64,000 nt of DNA from Styela clava. Taxonomy: Eukaryota > Chordata > Ascidiacea > Stolidobranchia > Styelidae. The notes beneath the pieces were generated by a model that saw only the letters and a list, made by a program, of their open reading frames with translations, was not told the origin of the DNA and ran no database searches. Shown piece by piece: positions 23,096 through 33,655 of the stretch (positions within the stretch are counted from its first letter, which is position 1; every line of letters starts with the position of its first letter). A program made the translations under genes and the position numbers. The DNA lies in contig NC_135252.1 of assembly GCF_964204865.1 (NCBI RefSeq), positions 10,685,383 through 10,749,382 on the forward strand, read 5' to 3'.

Positions 23096-24096
23096 GAAAA
23101 ACACACATACTCGCCTCATTCCAAACAAGTCATGTTAAGACTTGTTCATACTCCCTATTGCTCATTTTTTATGACCGGTATTTAAAAAGTTAGTAATTTT
23201 AGAAAGGATCACAATTTATCGAGCTCGGTACGCCATATATTACATCTTGATGGATGATATGGTGGACATTGGATTAGAATTAGAATTTTACCAATTCTAG
23301 AATAGCGGTTGTGATGTCCAAAAGTTTGTGCATTCCTATTTGACAAACAACTTGCTGTCCATGCTCATTACCAGTACGTGGTACCGAGAAATATTTAAAC
23401 AAATATGAGCAAACGAATTGCAAACGAAAAAAAAATAATAAATTTTTTTAAAGCTCATACTCGGATTTTTTTTAAATATATACATATATTTATGAGGGTA
23501 TATATACATACTCCTAATAAAACGAATCATTGCACAGTATACTGAATATTCAAATGTAAAGATCCCGTTTTTCAAATATTCTTTTGTTTCTTTGTCGAAG
23601 CAGCGATCCTGTAGAAATAATATTTATTCCAATTTAGCCTTTTCATTGCATGGAAAATGTTTTATATAAATCATACCAGCTGAAATATCATAATATCATA
23701 AATAAAACGTGAAAGTTGCTTTTGAAAGTTCTCAAAATGATGGCAAATTAAGATAGAGTACAGGAGAACTGTGTAAATTTCAACACCACTGATGTGCTTT
23801 TCTTAATTAATGTTTCAGCTAGAACCAAATGCCAGTGAAATACGCAACGTACCAGACTTGAACTGATTGCCGAACGAGAAATCCGCCCATTTGACAATCT
23901 GCTGTATATAGACTTCCCCATCTACCCGACATAATATTAAGATCCTTCATAGTTAATCCATATTTATGTGCTGATAAATGATCATTCAAATTCATATTCC
24001 ATTAATCTAGTCCGAATACATAATATTATAGTTATTATTCGAACACTTATATTTAAAAATTAATCGCTTTGAAAGTTTTTCCTGCAATTTACTTAC

Positions 24097-24696
24097 CTAA
24101 TATTGTATAGCGGGCAGTTTTGAATTCCTTATCGCAGTTTCTTTATCAAATCCAAGCTTCATACTGTAAAATTAATGAAATGTTGCAGTTTGAGTAACAA
24201 ACTTGACATGTTGCTATAGTAAAACTATTCTCTAAAACGTATGTTTTTAGACTGATTGTCTGAGCCCGAAACATACATTTTCAGAATCAATAACTTTCAT
24301 AAAAAGAAAATACTAAATGTAGCCGCTATTTCTCGGGTTAGCACGTTTTAAACTAAAATGTCAGCAATAGTACAAAGATAACAACTGAAGTAATACCCAG
24401 TAAAACATGTGATTGACAAAGCGCAAATGTGATGACATTGTGTTAAATTTCCTTTAAAGAATTTTCTATAGTTTAACGTTGCTTAATAATAACAGATACT
24501 CACTGCGCATCAATTTGAGCGTGATACATTTTTACTGCCAAATCTCCCTTTTTTTCAAACATCACTTCTTTATGGCGATGATTTTCTTCTAAAACTTTGA
24601 CTTCTCTTTGATTATTTTGTTCTTTTATTTTTATTTCGTGTTGTCTTTGTTCCCGTCGTTCTTTCCGTTTTCGTTCTTCTTGTTCCCTCTCCCAGT
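24097..24696 (-). pseudogene. P2: coiled-coil gene copy with early stop
   Basis: Exon a is 24696-24504, the same length (193 bases) and splice phase as in P1, encoding 'WEREQEERKRKERREQRQ' and then 'ENHRHKEVMFEKKGDLAVKM'. Exon b is 24163-24097 and encodes 'MKLGFDKETAIRNSKLPAIQ' followed by TAG just before the conserved GTAAGT donor. A decayed version of P1's last exon lies at about 23840-23960 and would no longer be translated. It is either a truncated copy or a shorter functional isoform; I favour truncation. The upstream exon was not found. Confidence 0.45.
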
Positions 24697-25128
24697 CTGT
24701 AAGTAAAAGATTTCATGTATTGGATTCGTGGAGTGAGTGTGATTTGACTTGACCTAAAATTTAGAAATAAATAAAATAGATTCCCTGCATTGCCATGACG
24801 CGTTCTGCAAAATCATACGGAATTCCCACGAGGTTGCAATAGTTTACCCGAAACTATTCTCTCGATTGAGTTTGTAGAAGCTCAGACATGTTACAGGCAT
24901 TGCGGAATTAATGATTATGAAATGAATGCAGAGTAATATCGCAGTATTTTGCTATGTAAAGTTAACCAGGCGACAACTGTCAGAATAACTTTACCAGTTT
25001 TGGGCTAGCTAGAAGGATGCATATATATATAAGATATTATTTAGCAATTAATTTAATGTTTTTCTCTACAGAATTGTTTTTTTTTCAAATACAACAAGCA
25101 AGGAATAGAATAAGCTTTGTAAATATTG

Positions 25129-26426
25129 TATATATCGAAATGTTGCAAAAGGCAAAAGCAATCGCACAGATGTATTTCATAGTTGGCGGGGTCAAACCAC
25201 ACGAGGGCGCTATTGTTGTACGTGATCGATGGGGAGCAATCAACGTAACGAGAATGGATGACACGTACAAGTAAGAGTCCTTGGCATTTGAGACAGCCTT
25301 GCATATTTTGTGGAAATTCGCGATTCGGAAGCTGAACTAAAATAGCCAAAACCGACCTATACCCATGTTAATCCAAAATAAACCACTCAGAAAATTAAAC
25401 CACATTTGAGTAGAATATAAAAATTCTGTGCTGACGGGTTTCAATGTATGATTTTTGTTTATAATTACATGAAGCATATTCGTTCTTTTTATTGTAACAT
25501 CAAAGCAGGTAATTTATATTTCTCATTAAACAAATCACCAAGAATTTTTTTTATTACATCAGATGGTTTGTAGTTGAAACAAATTATGATCCTTGGAATC
25601 CTCCTCCGTCTTCTGATGACAGGCGAGATCCAGCAATAAGGTTAATGGAAGAAATAGGACAAAATCAAATGAATCCTGAAAATCTTTATAAGGTATCCAT
25701 TTATATAAATACATTACGAAATACAGAGATTGCTGTTGGTATAATAACGAGACCTCCACTTAGAGCGATTTTATAGTCATGAAAACTAACAGAATAGATA
25801 ATCCTTATTTAAACACTATGAAAATCTAAAAAAAAAAAACGCTACGTAATACTGGCGTTTTTACATTTGAATGTAAATCGAAGTCCAGACGAGTCTTATA
25901 AAATACTATGAAAATCAATTTATTTAATATGCTAAATAAATTATTCTCAAAGCTATTTGGTTCTCTAATATCGTTGGAAATGGTCGGGAATGGTCAATGT
26001 GTAATAGTTTTGAAGGAGAAAGTGCAACATTCGTTGATACCGGGCTATAGTACACCGTAATTATTATGTTGTTAAAAATATAAAAAACATAATTACATCA
26101 ATATATATTTAATTCGTTTTATTTCATTAGCTTTCACTTTTGCCTTGTGTACCGGTTTAAACGACTGCGAAAGTAGCCAATCCATATTGAATATAATAAG
26201 ATTGAGATTTCGATAGCTCACACAACGTCTATACCAAACTCAATGTTTTGTGCTAGTTGAACAATTTATTAAATATGTAGATTTTCTTCTAAAAACAAAT
26301 CATTTTCAGGTATTATCTACATCTCCCATACTCAATCCCACAACGACATACACTACGGTGGTGAGTGCCAAAAACACGTCTTTGTATCACACCATGGTGA
26401 GATGGGATCATCCTAATGAAAACTGA
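25129..26426 (+). CDS. Acid ceramidase/NAAA-like amidase, C-terminal three exons
   Basis: Exons at about 25129-25270, 25563-25692 and 26310-26426 join in phase with clean GT-AG sites and end in TGA. The product contains 'YFIVGGVKPHEGAIVVRDR', 'WFVVETNYDPW', 'DDRRDPAI', 'NPENLYKVLSTSPILNP' and 'TTYTTVVSA', the typical C-terminal part of N-acylsphingosine/N-acylethanolamine acid amidases. These are lysosomal N-terminal-nucleophile hydrolases that cut fatty-acid amides. The N-terminal part with the nucleophilic cysteine is not visible upstream. The first exon merges at about 25128 with sequence shared by units U1 and U3, so the gene looks cut by a duplication breakpoint. It is probably a fragment unless distant exons exist. 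Confidence 0.8.
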
Positions 26427-27900
26427 GATAAATTTCGATACATTTTGCTTGTAGTATAGAGTGCTTTATTTTGATATACTGGATCAGTATTTTTTGTGCA
26501 ATATGTGTTCTTAGTAATTCATCATCTTAGCCTTTTTGTTCTTATTGTTTTATTATGTTAAACTTGGACTTAAAAAAACAATTGGATTTTGCCCGAAATA
26601 TGCAAGTTTAGGAAATATACTTTCATTCATTTTGAATATTAAAAATAGTTCATCTTCACTTTGAAAATAAAAATGAACGAATTTTAAAATAAAATACCCT
26701 TTTTATTTTTTCTAAAAAAAAGGTCACTTCAAGATTTGGGGGTTAGTATATATTATGTAAAATCATTATACTTATACAATGCAATGTATTGCGCGTGCTA
26801 TATTTGAAGATTTAAAAATAATCACATCATCATACACAATTGTCAATAATCACTAATCGAAGTAAGGATGGAAAGACTTATCTAGCAGAATTTAAGTCAA
26901 CAAAACCTATATCTGTAGTATATCCATAAGTTTTAAGTTAATATTTTAACATCGAGAAAGCTTATAATATAGTTCTGATTCAAACCCCAATACCAACTAA
27001 ATAACGCCATACGTCCAACTCGTCTCCACTGAGTGATGTCGCAAGTGAATCATCTGCTGTAATTTAATCTGTTATATATATTAGTAGTTACCAATTTCAA
27101 CAGTTATTGTAATATTTTCTGGCATTATAAAAAAAAGTTGCCGTTGGAGAGTTGGTAATTGTACAACCAAGGTCAGTTTAACCATCGAGACATAAGAATA
27201 CTTTTCTAGATTCTTTATTGTATATAGCCTGACATCTTTATATTTCTGTCGAAAATAGCAACGTTATATTCGAGTATGGTATATGTTCGAATCATGCTTG
27301 CCACTCACGGAAGAGATTAATTTTCAATTTATGCGGCTTAATGTCAGTCAACCAGCCAGACTTCATCATTGAATAAAAGAGGAAATGCGGTTAATTTGGG
27401 AATTAATCACCAATCTATCGACACACTAGTATCACTGTTGGTATTTCACCGATAGAGCTACAGGGTTTACGACTAGAAAAAGGAATAAATAAAATAAACG
27501 GTAACATTCAACATGCTTTTACTGGCATATAAATTTCTAATACATATAAATTTTACCTCTTGTTTACACATATCCCAACTTTTAAGATGTTGTAAACCGA
27601 ATGTTTTTGTGAGAAATTTTTATGCCTCTAATTCTTCTTCATAATCTGTATGTATATATAGTAAACTACTAAAACGGTATTCTGAACAATATTTCAAATC
27701 AATATAATATTCTATATGAAGCAATCATATAAACTGATTTTAATGAAACAGTAAGATCACCGTAGCCATATGCTATGAGCATTATGAATAATCCCCATTA
27801 GGTCTCTTTGTAGACTTCTTCTGCAGCTTCTTCTATCGACCGCGGCCTCGCAGTTAAAAGGTTTATCTATGCTTATCCGGACGAGTATAAAATCAAAATA
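26427..27900. other. Intergenic, no gene recognised
   Basis: AT-rich sequence downstream of the amidase exons. 'aataaa' motifs at about 26665 and 26686 could serve as its polyadenylation signals. No other coding or repeat structure was recognised. Confidence 0.35.
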
Positions 27901-28029
27901 TATCAGGGTAACTCTGATTCGCCATTTCATTGTGCAGATATGTAACTTTCGTGATAGCGGTTCGTACTAAAAAAATAGAAAAGTTATATCCGCTCAATAA
28001 AAAGGCAAATCAGAGTTAGTATCCTGATA
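27901..28029. mobile_element. Small MITE
   Basis: The element is about 129 bases. The left end 'tatcagggtaactctgattc' is matched in inverse at the right end by 'aatcagagttagtatcctga', an imperfect inverted repeat of about 24 bases. The target duplication is unclear, so the family is not assigned. Confidence 0.55.
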
Positions 28030-28419
28030 ACATGGCATTGCGTCAAATATAAGGTGCCTGATCAGTATGTGAAATGCATGTATGTTTCACGTGTAGCTTG
28101 TGATTCAGTGGCAATATAAAACCGAACTAAACTGAACATCACCGTAACAGAGGATCGTCTTTTTGATATTTATATACTCGACTTCGAAATGGTTTTGGTA
28201 TATAAACCAATAAAAAGTTATGATTTAATAACCTAACTCTAGTTTGAATGTAAACTTCTGTAGATCACATTTTACACCGGTACCAATTAACTTTGTTTTT
28301 CGAACATAAGTTACGCACTAGGCTGCAATAAAATTTGGCTTATCTAGTGTTCCAGAAATGTCAGAAGCATGTCACTCCATGCTGAACTATATACTAATTT
28401 TTTTTTTTATCTTTGTTAC

Positions 28420-29712
28420 CAATATGAGTTTGCTTGCAATTCCCCGTATACCATAATGCCTCAACTTAGAAATCAGGATGTCATGATTCACAGTATCGAA
28501 AGCTTTCTTTAGATCTAGAAAAGTTGCACTGACATACTCCTTTCTTTCCAATTTATCATAGATATATGATACTGTATCTAAAATGGCATGTGATGTAGAA
28601 TAATTGCTCTGAAAACCGAATTGATATTTATTTATTACATCATATTTTGTTTAAAAAAATTTGCGAGTCTTTTATGTAACAAACGCTCAAACATTTTATC
28701 AATTGCTGAGAGGATTGATATTGGTCTATAATTTGAAATTAATTTCTTATTTCCAGATTTGAAAAGAGGAATAACCCGGGCGGTTTTGAGAGATGAAGGA
28801 AAGATTCCAAGTAACAGCGAGGAATTGAAGAATCTTGAGAGACAAGGGGCAATTATATCTGCAACTAATTTGATGAAGCGCGCTGGGATGTTGTCTGGTC
28901 CTACAGCCTTCCTGTCGTTAAGATTTTGTATTTCGATTAAAATTTCATTCGCGGTGGATGAGCTCAAAAAGATGGATTGGCTCACACGATTGCGGAGAAA
29001 AGGTTCGAAGTTAGCTGTATCATTGGAAAACTTATCAGCCAGGCTGGACCCAATTGTTGAGAAGTATTTGTTAAATTCTGTTGCGATTAAAAGTTCATCT
29101 CTAGTTATACAACCGTTTTCAGTATTAATTTCATCAATTTTATGCTTCAATTTCTTTTTTGCATTTGTGATTTGGCCAACTATTTGCCATGTTGACCTGG
29201 GATTACCTTTGGTTGTAGCAATAAGATTTTGATAATAGATTTGTTTAGCTTTATCTATGGTTCTTGCCAAAATATTTCTATATTGTTTAAAGTAAGAGCT
29301 CTGGGAACTGTTACCTTTCAAGAAGTGAGTTTTAAACATTTTATTTTTGTGTCGAATACAAGCGTTTAGCCCTTTGGTTAACCATGGTTTTGATTGTAAC
29401 CTTTTCTGACGCCGAGAAAGTGGTCGAAGTGGGGCATGGCGATCAATTAGGTGAACAAATGACTTTATAAAGTCGTTAAAAACACTATTAAAATTTTGGA
29501 TATTTAAATTAATTCCAGCAAATTGATTAGCAAAAATTACCTCTGCATCACTACGAAAGCAATCGATTGAGAATGTTGACATGTCCCTTGACATTCTGCG
29601 ATTGTATGTGTATGATGGTTTGATGCCTCTCAGACAGCACATGATCGGAAAATGGTCTGTGATGTCTGACAGAACTATGTGGGAATCTATTTTTAGGTTC
29701 CTGATATTTGTA
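28420..29712 (-). pseudogene. LINE fragment: endonuclease end and reverse transcriptase first half
   Basis: Reading leftward, the frame contains 'LSDITDHFPI' (last endonuclease motif), 'KPWLTKGL', 'KAVGPDNIPARF', 'ARVIPLFKSG' and 'NYRPISILS'. After a frameshift in the T/A run near 28655 it continues with 'YQFGFQSNYSTSHAI' and 'DLKKAFDTVNHDIL', and it ends near 'HYGIRGIASKLI'. The open part is 29642-28635. It is non-functional because of the frameshift and because the catalytic FADD half lies in the opposite orientation. Confidence 0.85.
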
Positions 29713-29714
29713 TA

Positions 29715-30751
29715 TACATTTGAATAATTTATTATTCAATAATAGTTATTTGAATAATAGATCTCAATATGTTCAAGTGGGATCATACTGTTCTTCTCCC
29801 TTACTGGTGACGCACGGAGTTCCTCAAGGTAGCTGTTTGGGCCCTCTCCTTTTTCTCGTATATATTAACGACATAACTTATTGCTCTTCATTATTTTCCA
29901 AATTGTTCGCTGACGATACTAATCTCCTTGACAGCGACAAATCTTGTGCAGTTCTTCAGTTGAGAGTAAATACTGAAATTGCAAAAGTGTCAAGTTGGAT
30001 GAAAGCCAATAAATTAACACTAAACATTGAAAAATCAAAATCTATGTTAATATCTCCATACCAATGCAAATCGAAAAATGTTTTGGAAATCCAAATTGAT
30101 AATAAAAAATTGGATAATGTCCATTCCTTTAAATATCTTGGTATATACATTGATAGTAAAATGAAGTGGGATATTCACTTGTCCAACCTGGCCGTTAAAT
30201 TATCCAAGTCTGTTGGAATGCTATACAAGCTTAGAAGATACACATCGCTTACCACCTTACGCATGATTTACTATTCTTTATTTCAAAGCCATATCCAGTA
30301 TGGCATAATTGCTTGGGGTTCAGCTGATAAAACCTTATTACACCGCATTGAAATTATTCAGAACCGAGCAATTCGTGCAATTTCTGCTTCCAGTTATATT
30401 TCACGACTTAGTCCTATTTATCATAGTCTTAAAATTATTAAATTAGCAGATATTTATGAAATTGAGGTATTGAAAATAATGCACCAACATCACTGCAAAA
30501 AACTCCCTTCTGCTTTCACCAACTATTTTTTAAAACAGAGCAACGTTCACTCTTATGAAACGCGTTCCTCTGTCGGGTGCTCATATTATGTAAATCGCTT
30601 CAGCACCAAACGAACTCAAAACTCGATCAAATTCGTTGGTGTTAAATTGTGGAATAACCTCCCTAATAACATTCGATCCAGTAGTTATAATTCTTACAAA
30701 CATGCACTAAAAAGCCTATATCTTGATGCCTATAGGCCTAGTTGTCATTGA
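29715..30751 (+). pseudogene. LINE fragment: reverse transcriptase second half and C-terminus
   Basis: The frame is open from 29708 to 30751. It contains 'SYLNNRSQYVQVGSYCS', 'GVPQGSCLGPLLFLVYIND' and catalytic 'LFADD' within the first 70 codons, then the thumb and C-terminal region ending with 'KLWNNLPNNIRS'. There is no ATG at the start because the upstream half is inverted next to it. The frame itself has no stops, so the insertion is not very old. Confidence 0.9.
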
Positions 30752-30926
30752 TCTGAAAACATTACCTTCTGTTGTTTTCTATATCCATCCATCTTTTTGA
30801 AACTTGCCATTTTCTTCTGTCTGCATATTGTGTCCTGGTATTTCCTTACTATTTTCAGCCCAGTGCAATCGACACGAAGTATGCAGATCTCATAATTCAT
30901 TCTGCACTAATCTGTAGAGCCAATAA

Positions 30927-33655
30927 TTTACTAGCAATCGCTTTAACAGGAAATAGCCACAAATTCAACCCTAGCAGCAAACTCCCGTTGCTGGGTACGC
31001 CATCTTGGTGTAGACTGAACGCTGAGTCATAACGCTATTTCGCTGTGCTCCGTACTCAACGAGGCATAACCATTTTATAGATGTCGCTGTTGCGTCCGTC
31101 ATGACACTCCGTGGTGTATTTTCGATTTGTTGATGTTTTTTATCTGTCTTGTGTTTTATTTAAAAGTAATCTTTTTTTATTCCAAAGTCATTGTGGCATT
31201 CCGTGGTTTATTTCGCATGTTTTGCCGCTCTTTTTCTTGTATGATTATAGCCTATTTCATGTTTGTTAATCATTCCACAGGGATTGTGGCATCCCGTAGT
31301 TACTCAGGTTTTTTTTTGTTGTTTTTCATTTTTCGAATGATTGTGTCCAATTAAGCCAATGTGTAATATTGAGTTCTATTTATTTTTTTGTCTTTTTGTA
31401 TGATCGTGTTAATTTATTAAGTTAATGTGTAATATTGAGTGTCCCGTTTCTTATATTTGCTGCTTAATTTCAGCTACAAGGTGTCGCTGACTAGATGACT
31501 CTATGAGTCTTTTCGCGACTCCGCGTCAACTGCAACAAGCCGATATCCATTTGACATTTTGTTACATTATATTATTTATTCATTTTTCATATCGCGCATT
31601 GTTTTTTGCATGACGAAAATAAATATCTGAATCTGAATCTATGATCTATGTAACCCGCGAGTGCTTTTCGACAGGTTTATTCAATATGTATGTATTTATA
31701 TATAACGCAATTATGATAGTATGTGTTTTTTAACAGTATACCGGATGTAATTTAACTACGATTGTATGAACTTTCAGATAAACACGCACTATTACTAATA
31801 GTGGCTTGAATTGCAATTATTGTGCAAGATTTCTCTTTTGGGAGATTCTCCAGTTGATCCAAAATATCTAATACATTCATGGATACAACAAAAACAAGAG
31901 AAGCATTGTTTATATAATACATACAATATATAATTACAATTTTTAACGGAACATTCCATTTGAAAAGTCCATATGAATACATTTGGGGACCTACCTAACT
32001 TCAGATTCATCTCCATGTTCACCACCTCCTCCAATGTGTAATAAATTGGATAGGGTGCTGTCGGTTCGATGCCAAACCTTAATGTGTGGAAAACGAACCA
32101 TGAGAATCCCTTTTTTTTTGACTATATATTTAGGAATATACTCACCAGGCAGGAGTTTGTTGGTCTTGTCCTCAAATGTTGCATTCAATTTTGATGTATC
32201 ATCTACGTTGGTATACACTATTATTTTTTTTATGATATCACTGTTACCAATTTGTCCTAGTAGTTTTCGTGAATAGAAAATTCAGTGACTACAATGTCAT
32301 ACTACTACAGCGTTGGCGTTGGCCATGAGGCATAACATTTGAAATATTTTGTTAGGAGAGGCATTCGCCTCTGCTATCTTATTACAGTGTTTGGATATTC
32401 ACATGAGCGTAAAATAAAAATAAGTTACACGCTAGGCAACAATAAAAATTTGGCATTTCGTGTGTACCAGAATTGTCAAAATTCAGAAGCATGCCACTTC
32501 ATACTGAATTATGATATTAAATAAGTGTTTGAATTCGATTTTCATTATAATACATGTAACCAGGGAGTGCTTTTTGACAAGTTTATACAATATAAATAAA
32601 ACGCAGGTTTGATAACATGGGTTTTTCAATAGTAGTCATTCACCTGACGTTATTTACCTATATAAGCGCATGGATCTCAAAGTTAAACAAACTATTACCA
32701 CGTAGCTCAAATTGCAAGTATTGCATAGATTTGTCTTTCATTTTTTGGTCGAACACACGGGGATTCCCATGGTTTACAACCAAGGTTGACCGAGGTGAAG
32801 CCGCCATAAAATTCCCGTTTATATTACTGGGGACTACATAAATTCAATCATTGCCACTCCCTTGTTTATAAAAAAAAACAGAGCTAGGATTCATTAAACG
32901 AGATAGCGATCGGAGAATGCCGACTTATCGATCTAGCGGCGTGTATCCCTCGCTCTGACTCAATAGCGACTCCTCGTGTCACATCACTGAATAATTATTA
33001 ACTCGCTGATTATACGACATAATTCATCCAAATTAGGCTTCTGGCCCGAGATATGATGAATGCACATGCTAAATTTGAAACAGATTCAACCTCGCTTTCG
33101 TGAGATATCGCGTAACTTACAAAAGTGTCTAACAGACAAACAGACAGACAGACAGACAAATACCCATCAACATACTTACCGATCGAGATCGATAATTAAT
33201 AAAATATTTGTTACGTGCGTAGATAAAAAAATACATTATCTCACTCTTCGCTGATAACGATAATCAAATATCTTGTGATTGAACACGATTTAAATAATTG
33301 CAATTCATAACGAAACATCCCATCTGAAAAGTTCGCGTGAATACATTGGGAATCGAGTAAACCAATTTGGAGTTGTTAGTTGGAATTTCGAATTCTATTT
33401 ATAATCTTGTTTACATGCCGACATTACGTGATCGCTCAAAAAGGCTAATACAGAGTGAAATATTGCGTGGGTTCGGCAAGTGGTTACTTTAGTTTCTGTT
33501 ATTACGGCTTTTCGGTCTAGTTTCGAGGTCGTTTGCCGAAGGGCTAAAACAACCTAATTTACATACTAAATACTCGATATTCACACAGTCTTGCCTGCGA
33601 AAGATATAGGATACATTCTGTTATAAATAAAGTAAAATATACATAACTTCGTGGT
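30927..33655. repeat. 2.73-kb tandem duplication, copy 1
   Basis: Starts at 'aatttactagcaatcgcttt' inside the LINE 3' part and ends where the same phrase begins again at 33656. It contains the LINE 3' tail, paralogous sequence of the 0.6-1.3 kb region and a Helentron-like element. Frames of 60-97 codons appear in both copies (for example 31983-32276) without any recognisable motif. I see no gene. Confidence 0.9.
32899..33194 (-). mobile_element. Helentron-like element (HINE), reverse orientation
   Basis: Minus-strand copy of the family described at 9070-12259. The 5' end 'atcgatctcgatcggtaag' is near 33190, followed by the 'gtctgtctgtctgtctg' microsatellite. The conserved middle includes 'cgatatctcacgaaagcgag', and a degraded 3' hairpin ends near 32899 in 'cgag'. 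It is not autonomous. Confidence 0.7.

Larger units (their letters stand above)
22078..25128. repeat. Duplicated unit U2 (carries P2)
   Basis: Near-identical to 39158-41785. Both begin at 'cgctacaccgtgtaaaatct' and share long stretches with few substitutions. U3 lacks two blocks present here: about 23 bases short of the MITE at each side (roughly 22880-23190 is missing near 39930) and about 83 bases at 23893-23975. U2 abuts U1, and its right edge at about 25128 joins amidase gene sequence. Confidence 0.85.
28395..31640 (+). mobile_element. CR1/L2-like LINE with 5' inversion (twin priming)
   Basis: A single 5'-truncated LINE in two opposite parts. The left part (28395 to about 29712) is on the minus strand and encodes the end of the endonuclease through the first half of the reverse transcriptase. 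The right part (about 29715-31640) is on the plus strand and encodes the second half of the reverse transcriptase and the 3' end. The break falls at nearly the same protein position in both. The 3' end is 'aataaatatctgaatctgaa', a short tandem tail rather than poly(A), as in CR1/L2-type elements. The flanks resemble one continuous repeat (compare 32480-32575). The structure is the recognised product of twin priming. Confidence 0.85.

Noticed and set aside
28759-29232. 157-codon plus-strand ORF
   Set aside because: It is the antisense shadow of the inverted LINE reverse transcriptase segment.
31127-31354. 75-codon ORF conserved at 33858-34085
   Set aside because: The conservation is explained by the recent 2.73-kb tandem duplication, and the region is LINE 3' UTR.
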